From assembly GCA_023014365.1 (NCBI GenBank), contig JAEBUN010000010.1, positions 434,001-498,000 of the forward strand: DNA of 64,000 bases, read 5' to 3'. Source of the DNA: Lepiota brunneoincarnata. Lineage: Eukaryota; Basidiomycota; Agaricomycetes; Agaricales; Agaricaceae. Every line of letters starts with the position of its first letter. Position 1 is the stretch's first letter. The notes under the pieces were generated by a model. It was not told where the DNA came from and made no database searches. It saw only the letters and a list, made by a program, of their open reading frames with translations. Shown one piece after another: positions 34,185 through 45,968 of this stretch. A program made the position numbers and the translations under genes.

Positions 34185-36590
34185 TCAAGAAAACACCATC
34201 AAATACCGGGTCTGTTCGTTGAGCGTATTCCATAACCTCTTTCCTATGGGTACTTTCAATTCTCGCAATTCATCGAGAGTACCCTGGCGCTCATTCTCCA
34301 GCCGTGAACACTGTTCCTTTAACGCAGCCACGATCTCAGGCTCAACCCCCGACCTCTTCATCTGCTTTCGGAGTATGCGCACCAACTCGTTCTGCTTCTT
34401 AACGACTTCGTCGATTTTTTGTACAGTTCTTGCCCGGCGTAGGTGCTGGGGAGCGTCTTCCCCAGGGCCACCATCTCTCTTTGAAGCTGCATTTCCTGTT
34501 GCTGTCCTGAGCCATCCAAAAACTGGCCAAGGATACTCCACGCTGATTCCGGACTCCTTTCGTAGCGAACCGTCCTGGACCCTTTCTGGATCATCTGCTT
34601 CCAGAAGGTAGTGGCCAACTCGTATTCTCGATCATCTCCAATCTCCTGGTTACTCAGTTCGTCCCACATCGTCGTAACCATGATGACATGGTTGCATGCT
34701 TCGGGGCCGCACAATTTTTCGAACATATGCAAGTTCTTTAATGGCGTTCCGGCCATTCGATTGTCAGAAATCCGATGGAGATAAAGGATCCCGCTGAGGA
34801 GAACTTTGTTTTCGCATCTAGGGGCGAGCGAGGTTACCAGTTGTATGACGGCCACCTAACGTCACAGGCACTCACGTCTTTTTCAACCAATCTGAAATGA
34901 GTCTGAGTATTTCGACATCAGATCGATGTGTATCATCAAATCCCGGGGTGTCGACCAGAACAATATCGATATCTTCGTCAGGAACCCGAACCCTCACCAT
35001 CCCGATCTCGCTAGTACAGGATTCCAAGCCATGGCCAACTCCCCTGTCGAACCCGATGGCAGTGCTGATGAACTGGAAGCCAAAGATGAGGATCACGGAC
35101 GACATCCGTTGGGAGAATGCGCACCGAGCTCTTTCCTGCCCCAGTTGGACCCATCAGCCTGTGCAAAGATGATAAGTCTTGGACCTTCAATGAGGATGGG
35201 AATCGAACGCACGCGATGACTATATCACTCTCCTTGATCTCCTCCGTCTTAACGTCTTTGGCTTCTCTCCGGCTAAGATTGTTCCACTTCCTTTTCAAAA
35301 CGGAAGGCTCCTGCATTGTCTGGGGTTCAGCTGCTTTCAGTCCTCGCTTGTAGAGCTTAGCAAAGGCTGGCTTAGTCAAGGTTTGTGCATATCACAGTCG
35401 GCGTACCTTCTTGAAGCTGAACGTCGGCCACTTGGAATCGCTGAATGATTCGACGTGAGCTTGACCAAATGGCAGGATATCCAACGTACGGTTTTACAAT
35501 GGGGTCGCGATCAGCCGTGTCTTGATCGTCTGAGGTTTTTTCAAAACCATCGTAACTCGCAGATGATCATAGGGATTACCTTTCTCAATCGTCTCAAAAA
35601 GGTCGTCAGTCGGTGGGGAATTGGATTCCGGTGGTAGCCCCGCGCCTTCGAGGGTGTCAGGCGAAGTCGACCTTTGTTCTCGGTCAGTGGTGCGTGCATT
35701 GGCAAGGATACGTTGCGCACGATGGGTGAGTGCCCAATTGCCTATTCGTAGTAGTCAACCCGACACGGCAGTCATAGCTTGCATCCATTTCTTTGGGTAC
35801 GATATCCTGGGAAGTGTGGCCAGTGTGTCCGCGTGGCTGAGTTTTCGGGGCCTCAGGTGGGCTCGGCTTTTCTGCAGGAACCGATCCGGGGAGGTTTTCG
35901 TTGGTTAGGCCTGCGTCATGCGATGTCCCTCCCCCAGCTTCCCCTGGATGAATTGGCCCCCTTTCTCTCGGTCAGCAGCTTAGAGAATGAGCAAAGACGA
36001 GTTCCTCACGATGTTTGAGTGACTGGGTATCCTGTTGTAGTGGGGTTTGTCATGAATCTTTCCTTGCTGGCACCCTTTCCGCTACGTTCGGTGCGCCGAG
36101 AAATACTGTCGTTGGATCTGGGAGTACGGGCCCTTGAGATCTCAAGTGAACTCGATCTTGCCGCTGGGGTCTGCACGGGTCTGCTAGCTGGACTGCTCCC
36201 GCTTTCAGACCCCCCGAATGGGGTTGCCCTTCCCTGTGGTCAGCAGAATGAAACGTTAACAAGAATAAGCCGCACGGTATTCTGTGGCCGGAGTATCCAG
36301 TTGCGGTCGAAGCAGCTGCAGGAGGGTTATTATCTGTGCTCATCTTTCTGGGCATGGCGTGCGTTCTGGAAGGCCTCAGATCTGAAATGATGGACCGGTC
36401 AGACCTCTGACTTCTTCATCCCGCTGCTACCCACATTCGATTGAGTTTGCTGGGTATGTCGGTGTTGCCAAGTCGCGAGTGAGATACTTGCTCCGCGAGG
36501 GCAACGACTGGGGGGGTCAGATTGTGGCTTGAGGCACGGTGTGATCTTGAGGATGATGGGGAGTCTGGGTATGAAGGCTCCTGTCAACGA
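34185..36590 (-). CDS. P-loop GTPase, locus C, with long disordered N-terminus and an apparent -1 frameshift
   Basis: The minus strand first gives Ser/Pro/Arg-rich exons (SYPDSPSSSRSHRASSHN; RPVQTPAARSSSLEISRART), then KTEEIKESDIVIA, the microexon LMGPTGAGKSS, and IDIVLVDTPGFDDTHRSDVE. LLSGILYLHRISDNRMAGTP, VIMVTTMWDEL and the coiled coil follow. The tail changes frame at a T6 run on the plus strand (34415-34420): LPSTYAGQELYKK is in one frame and IDEVVKKQNELVRIL in the next; one more base in the run would join them. The coil ends RELKVPIGKRLWNTL. The N-terminal exon limits are uncertain, and the start may lie upstream of 36590. This is the only copy with an obvious long disordered N-terminus. 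Confidence 0.72.
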
Positions 36591-36902
36591 GGCAGCAGAA
36601 AGCCACCTTCCGTATGAATAGGTATTTCAAAGATCGATCTGGGAAACTTATGCCTGTGCGACCTGGGATTGGCGGGCAAAGAGTGAAATCGATGGACTAT
36701 GTAGGGTCCTCAGTGCCTCGCCAAGTACATGAGGTCGGTTTGATGGGACGATTCGGTTTAATCTATGATGGATCATTGTATCGATTAGTACACGCCCAAC
36801 GCCCCAATCCATTCCCGGCTGCCCACGCTGCATGCAGAATTTCAGTGGTACAATACCATATCTCGAGTCCCAGACAGGGTTACCTGTCCTCTCCGAAACC
36901 CA
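36591..36902. other. Region between divergent GTPases C and D
   Basis: No gene is supported. The last 60 bases match sequence in front of the MGASTSKRF fragment at 44.35 kb and inside the kinase pseudogene at 40.6 kb. Confidence 0.45.
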
Positions 36903-37703
36903 ATGGGCTCCAACACCTCAAAACGTTTCGACGATGTCAGCCCAGAACATGGTATCATCGCGTACGTTCATCCCCTGCTTCTGCGTTCTACATATCAAAC
37001 GGGTTATTCTAGCGTTATTGGGCAAACGGGTGTCGGAAAGAGTACTGTGAGCATACCATTATCCATTATTGATTGTAGTCGTCGCTCAGGGAGATTACTA
37101 GTTCATCAACACAGCGGCGGGAAGTAAAATCATGCGTGTTGGACACGGCTTGTGCCCCGCCCCAATCGAGATTCAACATGTCGTGTGTCCCAACGCTGGC
37201 CATTGCGGGACAGCTCAAGTCGTATTCGTGGATGTTCCAGCATTCGACTCGGTACAAAAGGAGAAAATAGTTGAAAAGGAGCTGAAACAATGGCTGAAGG
37301 ATCTGTGGGTCGAAGTTACATGGATCATCGTTGGTCCTACTGACCGTATCCGAGTGTCTCTCGAAAGCTCAGAATCTCCGCCATTCTGTACCTTTATCGG
37401 ATCACAGATCCCAAACTCGCCGACCGTCCACTAGGGCGTTTGATCCAGCTGAAAAACTTGTACCAAGATTCGAAACAAGAATTCCCTACTCGAATAGTGT
37501 TGGCGACAACTATGTGGAGGGAAATTAAGTCGATGGAGGTCGCTTTGGGTAGGGAGAAGGCGTTACGGGAATATTGGGATAGCCTTCCTCAGGGAAGCAT
37601 CGCGTCGCCACGTCTCCCAATCATGCGCTTTGAGGATTCCTCAGAGAGCGCATGGTCCATTGTATCCGCCCTCATGGCAGACCCGGGCTCATCCAGGAAT
37701 TAG
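36903..37703 (+). CDS. P-loop GTPase, locus D, divergent G3 and truncated before the coiled coil
   Basis: From the ATG at 36903 the product starts MGSNTSKRFDDVSPEHGIIA, then the microexon 37013-37046 gives VIGQTGVGKST (G1). The next exon has FINTAAGSKIMRVGHGLCPA and VVFVDVPAFDSVQKEK, where the usual DTPGFDDT is changed to DVPAFDSV, losing the conserved Thr and Gly of G3. Then come ISAILYLYRITDPKLADRPL and IVLATTMWREI, and the frame ends at 37703 right after SAWSIVSALMADPG, where other copies continue into the coil. The start resembles an N-myristoylation consensus, but the frame is also open upstream of this ATG, so the start is not proven. Probably a decaying or strongly diverged copy. Confidence 0.65.
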
Positions 37704-37789
37704 TTACAGCGGATTGTTTGGGGAATAAATGTTATGCAGATATATTCGACGCACACGTCCCGAGTATCTGTTGCAAACGTATGATTATA

Positions 37790-38338
37790 GTAAGGGCAGT
37801 GGAAAAGAATTCGTATAGCATCAGGAAATCGCTTTCTATGAAAATCATTCACATATATCTCTAAATCACTAAACAGAAAGGGCTTACTATCTTCCCTTTC
37901 TTCCCTGAAAAGAAGAGTACAATCCTTCTACTAAGAGGAACTTTAAGCTGCCGAACGTCCTCGAGGGTCTGCTCGAACAATCGCTCTATTCGGTCCCGTT
38001 CATTTCTCAGCTCTTTGGCAAGCTGAGAATTCGGCCCATCTGCCTGCCCCTCCAGCTGAGCTATCAGCTTTCCCATTGCGTCCTTCTGCTCGCCCACAAG
38101 CTTTTGGAGTGCTCTGTAGAGCATTCGGCCTGCTTGAGTTGAGGCGTCTTTTCAAGTCGACAAATTCCTCCTGAAGCAAAGCATTTATACACGCACACAG
38201 AAGGAGATAACGGCTTGCATTGTTGCACTCGCATCCTATCATTAGCGCCATGTTATCAGTGTGCGGGGTTATGAGGCAGAATATAGGAATCAAGAGGACA
38301 ACAGCTATTGCTACGAGGATCAGCCATGTCCTCTGCAT
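37790..38338 (-). pseudogene. GTPase fragment: TM anchor exon fused to coiled-coil tail, G domain deleted
   Basis: The minus strand opens with MQRTWLILVAIAVVLLIPIF, a TM helix. It continues to LLQEEFVDLKRRLN, then shifts frame into LVGEQKDAMGKLIAQLEG, RIERLFEQTLEDVRQLKVPL and FCLVI, stop near 37861. The tail is nearly identical to GTPase E (44450-44800). The whole G domain is missing between the anchor and the coil. Together with the fragment at 27.2-27.8 kb this supports membrane-anchored family members. Confidence 0.7.
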
Positions 38339-38339
38339 A

Positions 38340-39030
38340 GAGAATAAGGTTTAATTACCCTGATCTTAGGTAGTGGTTTATTGATTTTTGACGCGCCGCA
38401 GGGCTTGTCGCTGCTATTTTCTGAACACCAACGAGCGCCATCTCATTCGATATGATCCGCTGTCAAACATATGCCGTTAAGTATTCTGGAAGCTGGGCAC
38501 GCGTTCTCCACGACTTAAAAACGTGGTGCTCCTTCTAGTCAGCCCGCACGACACCTTCAATAAGTATCCCAAGATCGCAGACCTCACCTCCACATCTGGT
38601 GTTGTTGGCAGAACACGGCGTATACGCGATGTAGATGGTGAAGAAGAATGGAGAGGGTAATCACGGCTCAGCAGCAGGGGACGGATTCTAATGGGCAATT
38701 TGCCACGGTGTGGGGCGGCGCACAAAAACCGAACGATTTCCGGAACGGAAGTCTCGGTTGTGCCGACTCTGCCGAGCAGCAACATATCTTGCAACGGGAA
38801 CGTACTCGTCCATGCCCATGCAGCCAATTAGTGTTCCTATCCTAACCAGAAGGTAGTCAGGTTCCGCTCCCCCTTGGCTAGTGAAAGTATCGGTGTCGAT
38901 GGGCGCTCGGGGCGGGGTTCGATATGGAATGGCGCGTGTGCGCCTCATGTATTCATATTAGTTTTATATATCCTATGACAATCGAAGTGCCAAGCAGCAA
39001 ACATCGTCCCACAGGCTGAATCAGAAGAGC
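38340..39030. other. No supported gene
   Basis: Minus-strand frames at 38477-38948 are open but carry no motif I recognise, and no splice-consistent link to the neighbours is visible. Confidence 0.4.
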
Positions 39031-39039
39031 AAACGCTTG

Positions 39040-42000
39040 AAGATGCAGGGGACAACAACCAGCCCACCGCAACGCTTACTCCTCACCAATTCTGAGGTCA
39101 CGCCTCCTCTTCTCTTTTCCGTTCGCCAATCCTCCCTGGCTCTGTATCCCAATGGCCCTGGGAGTTTGATTGCGCGTGGAATCGATAGGGTAGCATCATT
39201 CATCGAGCCTGCCGCCAACCTGGTTTTTGCACCAGCGTAGGGAAAGGTCCTGATGCGAATCGCACAAAACATCGAGAAGATCTTTGACGGGGACTACGAG
39301 TCACTCTTGACGGACTTGTATACTTTCCTCCTCAAGGGAACAACGGAGAAACCTAGCCAAGATATTTGCAGACTAGAGAAGGAGTGTCGCAAATTGATAG
39401 GTTTTGTGAATCAGTAAGATTCGCTTACAACACTCTTATCACCTTGGGTAAGTTGATCATCATTGTGCGATGTCCAGACAGCAAACAAATGAAACGCTAC
39501 TGCAGACGTTTCAGAGCATTGTGGTGCTCACAACCCGTTATCCCGGCCTTAGGCAAATGTTCCTCCATTCGGCGAAAAAGACGGATTTCCGAAATGAAAT
39601 GTCAAATTACTGCCCTTCGAATGCATGACGACGGGTCCCCTTAAACATGAATGGGAGTTCCTGAAGCCTTTCACTCTAGTCACCATATCGTGTAACTGTG
39701 TTAACGATATCATAGAATCCCATGCTCCCGACGTCCTTGCCCTTGCTTCTCATAGTGAGGGCCTTTCCATCATCGAGAAGCTCCTCGGTTTATGCCGGTA
39801 CGCTCTCCAGGTTCCTCCGGGATTAATCCTATCGTCATTGCAAAAATTCTAGTGACTCAGATCTGGATTTGAATATAGCTGGACCAGGAACCACAGATTC
39901 TCTCCTTAGACCACTTGTGGTCAGGTTTCTAGCCGGAATCCTCCGTCGTCGTTCATTTTGGATGCTAAAGCAGCCATCTCGACCCGATGAGGATCAGATG
40001 TGTGTTGCAAGGAAATTATGCGACAGTGCCGTCCAGCTTGTCGAAGACATCCCAGTGGATATTGACCGTTATCAAAGGTTCAAACTGGACGTTGTAGGCC
40101 TAGATGCCTTTCTCGCCGTGGTGCTTGATGGGCTTCATGGCTGGATGTTACAGCTTGGGTGGCGACACTTTCGAGGGTGTGACGGTTACAAGAAGTTGAT
40201 CAAGCTGCTTCAAGAGTGAGTGTTATCCTGTATGCCATCCCGCACCAATATAGTAATTGTTCTTTGCAGCCCTGACAGAAAAAATCTGTTTCCATTTGCA
40301 ACAGAGCGGGCAACTAGATTCCACCCTCCAGATGCTCGAACCGAGGGCCGCAGTATTGTTGAGGAACCGATTGAGGCAGACCCTCAAACAGGTATTGCCA
40401 GAGTTTCTACTGATATTTTTTGGCTCACTTATTTCAATCACCGACAGAGGCTGATCTACTTCCCGGTGAGAGTGAAGCCGAGTATAATGCTCAGGAGCAG
40501 GTCGGGACCGATGCGCGACCGGGTATTGATGGAATGTCTATCGATATTTATTAGGCCACTGACTTCATTTAGGTGCTGATTTACCCCCTGGTGAAAGTGG
40601 CATAGAATATGATATTGAGTCCCAGACGGCTACCGGTCCTCTCCGAGGAGAGAGTATTGTGAGCATACTGTAATTCATTATTGATTGTAGTCATCGCTCA
40701 GGGGGATATAATTCATCAACATGGCGGTGGGAATTGGAATCGTGCAGGTGAGTTTCATAGCCCACGACCGATTGCAGAGAACTGATATTCAACGTACAGG
40801 AGGGAATCGTAAGCCACCCCTCATCTTCGAGTGTTTGCATATCTTACTGGACTGACCTCCAACTGAAGCAACAGCCCAAACAACACACAGAAGAACAGCA
40901 GAGCCGTCTCTGTCCCCTAATGCAAGCCCTCGTGCGGGATCGTAGGCAGAGGACACTGATCACTGCACTCACCGGTGATGATGCGCAGCACATGGTTGAC
41001 TATTTCGATTTGGCAAGTTCAGCTTTTCGCAGATGTGCGGATTATTGATTTCTTGTGTGTGAATCAAGGCTCTTCACGATGTCACTGCCCTTACCGATGA
41101 TCAAGCGAGGTGTATACTCTCTTTGCTTTGCGAGCTCGCGGAATCTGCCGGGGTCTACCCGCAACGCTGCTTACTCAAGGGTATTGCGTGTGACCCCGAT
41201 CCTGTTACAGGGGGGGCCTTCGCTGACGTTTACAAGGGGAAGTATGAACGACAGACAATATGTCTCAAGGTCATGCGCATATACCGGAGGAGGGACAACA
41301 CTAAACTCCTAAGGGCAAGTAATCACCATCTAAGAATCGTTCCTGTTTGTCTTGATCAGTGTGTGGAACGTTTAGACATGGGTGAAGGAAATTGTATTAT
41401 GGGGCCATCTTTCTCATCCGAATATACTCCCGTTTTATGGAGTTTACCTACTTGATCGTCCAGTCTAAAGGCTCTGCATTGTTTCTCCATGGATGGAGAA
41501 GGGTAATCTCCACGCTTGCTTGGGCGACCACCCAGAAGCTCCTCCCATGCCTCTGGTGAATAGACCGTCCTTCGTCATTAAAGACGTCCCTAATATTTAT
41601 AGGTTCTTCAGTTACTTGATGTTATTGATGGCTTGGTGTATCTCCACCAATGGGGCGTCGTTCATGGTGACCTCAAAGGGGTCTGTCTAATACCTCTGCT
41701 ATCGAATGGCTACACCCTGAGGCCTGGGTTTCAATAGGTCAATGTCCTGGTCTCAGATGATGGACGAGCGTTGATTGCCGATTTTGGTTTTTCATACGTC
41801 GCGACGAATACTGGATTCACTTCCTCGGGGGCAGGGCAATGGGACGACACACTGGATGGCACCTGAGTTAGTCGCGGAGAATCAAGACCTTATCCGCCCA
41901 ACAAAGAAAGTGACATCTGGTCATTCGGTTGTCTATGTTATGAGGTAAGCCCTATGGATAAATCCCCGTTGCTTGCCATCCCTCAACACCGAAAACAAGA

Positions 42001-42495
42001 TCCTGGCTAGAAAGGACTCCGTTTCATCAGTACGGTAACAATCAGGCCGTTCTCATCCTCATGAAGGGAGAAGAGGTCCCCGTCCGCCCCTTAGAGGGAC
42101 ACGTGATTGACAACGAGATGTGGGACGTAATGATGAAATGCTGGAATTACACACCAATGGAGCGGCCGACTTGTGAGGCCGTCCAGCGGTTGATTGCAGG
42201 TTTCCATGGTGGAGACCGTCGCCACAAGGTTTCGAGTCAGCAATGGGACACTTTTGCATTTCGGAAAAGGGTGAGGGAGAAGTCGGGAGCTAGGGTAGAT
42301 TTTAAGCGCGTGGAAGAGATTCTGCTGCGGGTGGGTCAGAGTTGTGTTCATTCGTCAGCTACTGGGTCAGTCGGAGTTCACGTTCATCTAGGTTCAAATG
42401 GAAGCGAGCACCGCTGCGAATTGAACATCTCACCGAAGACATTGTGTGCTCTGTATTTTTTTTTGGAAACTAGTATAAGGGTCGAAAGTGAGTAG
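39040..42495 (+). pseudogene. TKL-type protein kinase gene with helical N-terminal region, inactivated
   Basis: N-terminal exons encode helical blocks (SLIARGIDRVASFIEPAANL; GKVLMRIAQNIEKIFDGDYE; DIPVDIDRYQRFKLDVVGLD). Kinase blocks follow: GGAFADVYKGKYERQTICLK (Gly loop and VAIK Lys), HLSHPNILPFYGVYLLD, VSPWMEKGNLHACL, VVHGDLKG (HRD region), ALIADFGFS (DFG), THWMAPELV, ESDIWSFGCLCYE and CWNYTPMERPTCEAVQRL. The gene looks dead: TAG at 39238-39240 between blocks, TAA at 41466-41468 where the family has a coding residue, a +1 shift at the G5 run 41827-41831, and another shift before ESDIWSFG. Such kinases are expanded in Agaricomycetes; their targets are unknown. Confidence 0.75.
40565..40765 (+). 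repeat. GTPase D-derived segment inside the kinase pseudogene
   Basis: GGTGAAAGTGGCATAGAATA and the following GAGTCCCAGACGG...CCTCTCCGA match 44335-44395 and, in part, 36855-36900. The next part, GAGTATTGTGAGCATACTGT through ATTCATCAACATGGCGG, matches the P-loop donor, intron and next exon start of D (37040-37130). The intervening D sequence is deleted. It shows recombination between the GTPase and kinase loci. Confidence 0.7.
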
Positions 42496-42499
42496 CAGG

Positions 42500-42984
42500 T
42501 TCGACGGAAGTTGTTCCCTTGTTTCAATTTTTCGTGTATCATGTATACTACCAATCTCTGTGTAGTTCGTATTTCACCCTGCATCGCCAAGTTTCCCATT
42601 TGATTGTAGTACTGTACATTACAGTCGACTAAATTCTATGAAATTGGTCAGTAGGACATATCTAGTTGACGACGGAGTCGTTTTCTGTAAGATCAAAAGA
42701 ATATATACACTCTGTAATCGGCTGCAAACATAGTTTATTAGTTGTTGTTTTCCCCAACGAAATATGTTTGTCATGATTCGTCACTTGTGATGTGCTGTAT
42801 GGTGTTGGACAAAATATAGTTAAACAACACATTATATATCGTGCAGGGCTTGCAGCTACAATAATATGCGACGATGAGCCGTTGAAGGTCCTCAAAAAGC
42901 GCTTACAATCAAATGGGAGATTCTGTGCCATGGGCACTATCGGGCGGGGCACGAGTTGTTTCTATTCTCGGCTCAGTACCTGAT
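42500..42984. other. AT-richer intergenic stretch, no gene seen
   Basis: It lies between the kinase pseudogene and the peptidase pseudogene. No motif-bearing frame was found. Confidence 0.5.
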
Positions 42985-44290
<1,306 letters not shown>

Positions 44291-44321
44291 ATTGGTAGGC
44301 GACAGACAAGTTTGCAGATCT

Positions 44322-45585
44322 CTAGGATTTACTTCCTGGTGAAAGTGGCATAGAATATGATGTTGAATCCCAGACGGTTATCTGTCCTCTCCGAAACCCA
44401 ATGGGCGCCAGCACCTCAAAACGTTTCGATGAGATTACAGTAAGGACAGCGGAAAGTAATTCGTATAACATCAGGAGATCGTTTTCTATGAAGATCATTC
44501 GCATACGTCTCAAAATCACTAAACAGAAAAGGCTTACTATCTTCCCTTTCCTCCCCGAAAAGAAGAGCATAATCCTTCTGCTAAGAGGGACTTTAAGCTG
44601 CCGAACGTCCTCAAGGGTCTGCTCGAACAATCGCTCTATTCGGTCCCGTTCCTTTCTCAGCTCTTTAGCAAGCTGAGAATTCTGCCCATCTACCTGCCCC
44701 TCCAGCTGCGCTATCAGCTTCCCCACAGCGTCCTTCTGCTCGTCTAGAAGCTTTTGAAGTGTGCTGTAGAGCATTCGACCCGCATGAGTTTCGTTGAGGT
44801 GTCTTTTCAGGTCGACAAGTTCCTCCTGGAGCAAAAGGGTCTCTCGCTTCGTCCTCTTCACGATGAGTTCATCGACAATCCTCCTCGCACTTTCTACCGT
44901 ATTCAAGAAACGTGCAGTCTGAGAGCCCCTCTCTATCATTTTGTTCCAGAATTTCTCTTTCAGCTCCCGCTCACGCGTATCGCCAACCTCGTCTGGGACT
45001 CCACCCCACATTGTCGTGACCAGAATAACTCGGCTCATTGCCTCGCTACCGCACAGTTCACCAAACATACGTATGTTCTTGAGCGGTGATCCACCCATCC
45101 TGTTGTCGGATATACGGTGCATGTACAATATTCCAGTCAACTTGATCTCTTCTCGATATCTGAACCCGCTGAGCCGTTCCAAACGACAAGAGCAACAAGT
45201 TACATACGTTTTTCCCAACCATTCGCCGATCATATCCAGTATCGCTATGTCTGGTCTGGTGGTGTCATCAAATCCTGGCGTATCGACTAGTATGAGCCTT
45301 TGGTCGCCGTCGTATCCATCCAGCACTATAGTCTGGAGATCACTGGTATAAGATGATAGTCGATGCCCCGTACGGGTCCCAGGTTGTCGGGACAAAACAT
45401 CGATGAACTTGGATGAGTGAATCGTTGCATCAAGCTCGTCACAATTCGAGGTCTTACGTTGCTTTTACCTGCCCCTGTAGGCCCCATTATCCTATTGCAA
45501 TTTATGAGAAGTTGCAGCGAATGACGAGCTATACATACGCGATGATTACATCACTGGGGCGGAGGCTGTCCGGAGATATACTCAT
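44322..45585 (-). CDS. P-loop GTPase, locus E, with lost original stop
   Basis: From MSISPDSLRPSDVIIA (ATG 45583-45585) the 34-nt microexon gives IMGPTGAGKSN. The next exon has LILVDTPGFDDTTRPDIAIL, then KLTGILYMHRISDNRMGGSP, VILVTTMWGGV and a coil with ELVDLKRHLNETHAGRMLYS and RQLKVPLSRRIMLFF. The related fragment at 37.86 kb stops right after FCLVI; here that stop codon is changed, and the frame runs about 40 residues further into antisense of the D-type first exon, ending at 44322. All four exons join in frame, so E could be expressed, with an unusual C-terminus. It has the shortest N-terminus of the set. Confidence 0.82.
44325..44440 (+). repeat. Orphan GTPase D-type first exon (MGASTSKRFDE)
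   Basis: The plus strand reads GESGIEYDVESQTVICPLRN and then MGASTSKRFDEI, matching the start of D, and the match ends where the reversed tail of E begins. No P-loop exon follows. It overlaps, in antisense, the run-on C-terminus of GTPase E. Confidence 0.7.
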
Positions 45586-45968
45586 GTTAACAACTGGGGG
45601 TCGGAGAAACAGCTGAGAGTTTCTGTCTAGCACTCCTCGTGGCGTCTAACGCATGCCACAAGCAGAAGAAGGGGGCATGCTTCAGCCACGTTTAGGCCAG
45701 CGCCGTCACACTGTTATGCCTTAGCGCCCAATAAGCCTAACATATCTTGGGCGTTCATCAGAGTGGGAATGGAGTGGAGGGTCGGAACTACAGAATCTAG
45801 ATAGACCTCGGTGGCTATGGTTAACCGATAAAACCTAGATTTAGACAGGCGTCATGTATTAACGCTATGGGTCATCCCGGGCCTCAACGTGTTTTTCACG
45901 GCCTCAAGGCAAAGAGCTGTATACCACCCCGCACCTTCCCCGCACCAACTTTACTCCCATTCGTGCCC
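45586..45968. other. Divergent promoter region between GTPases E and F
   Basis: E and F are transcribed away from each other, so their promoters must share this 380-bp gap. No coding potential was recognised. Confidence 0.55.

Noticed and set aside
34897..35219. Plus-strand frames over GTPase C
   Set aside because: Antisense shadows of the G3 and P-loop exons.
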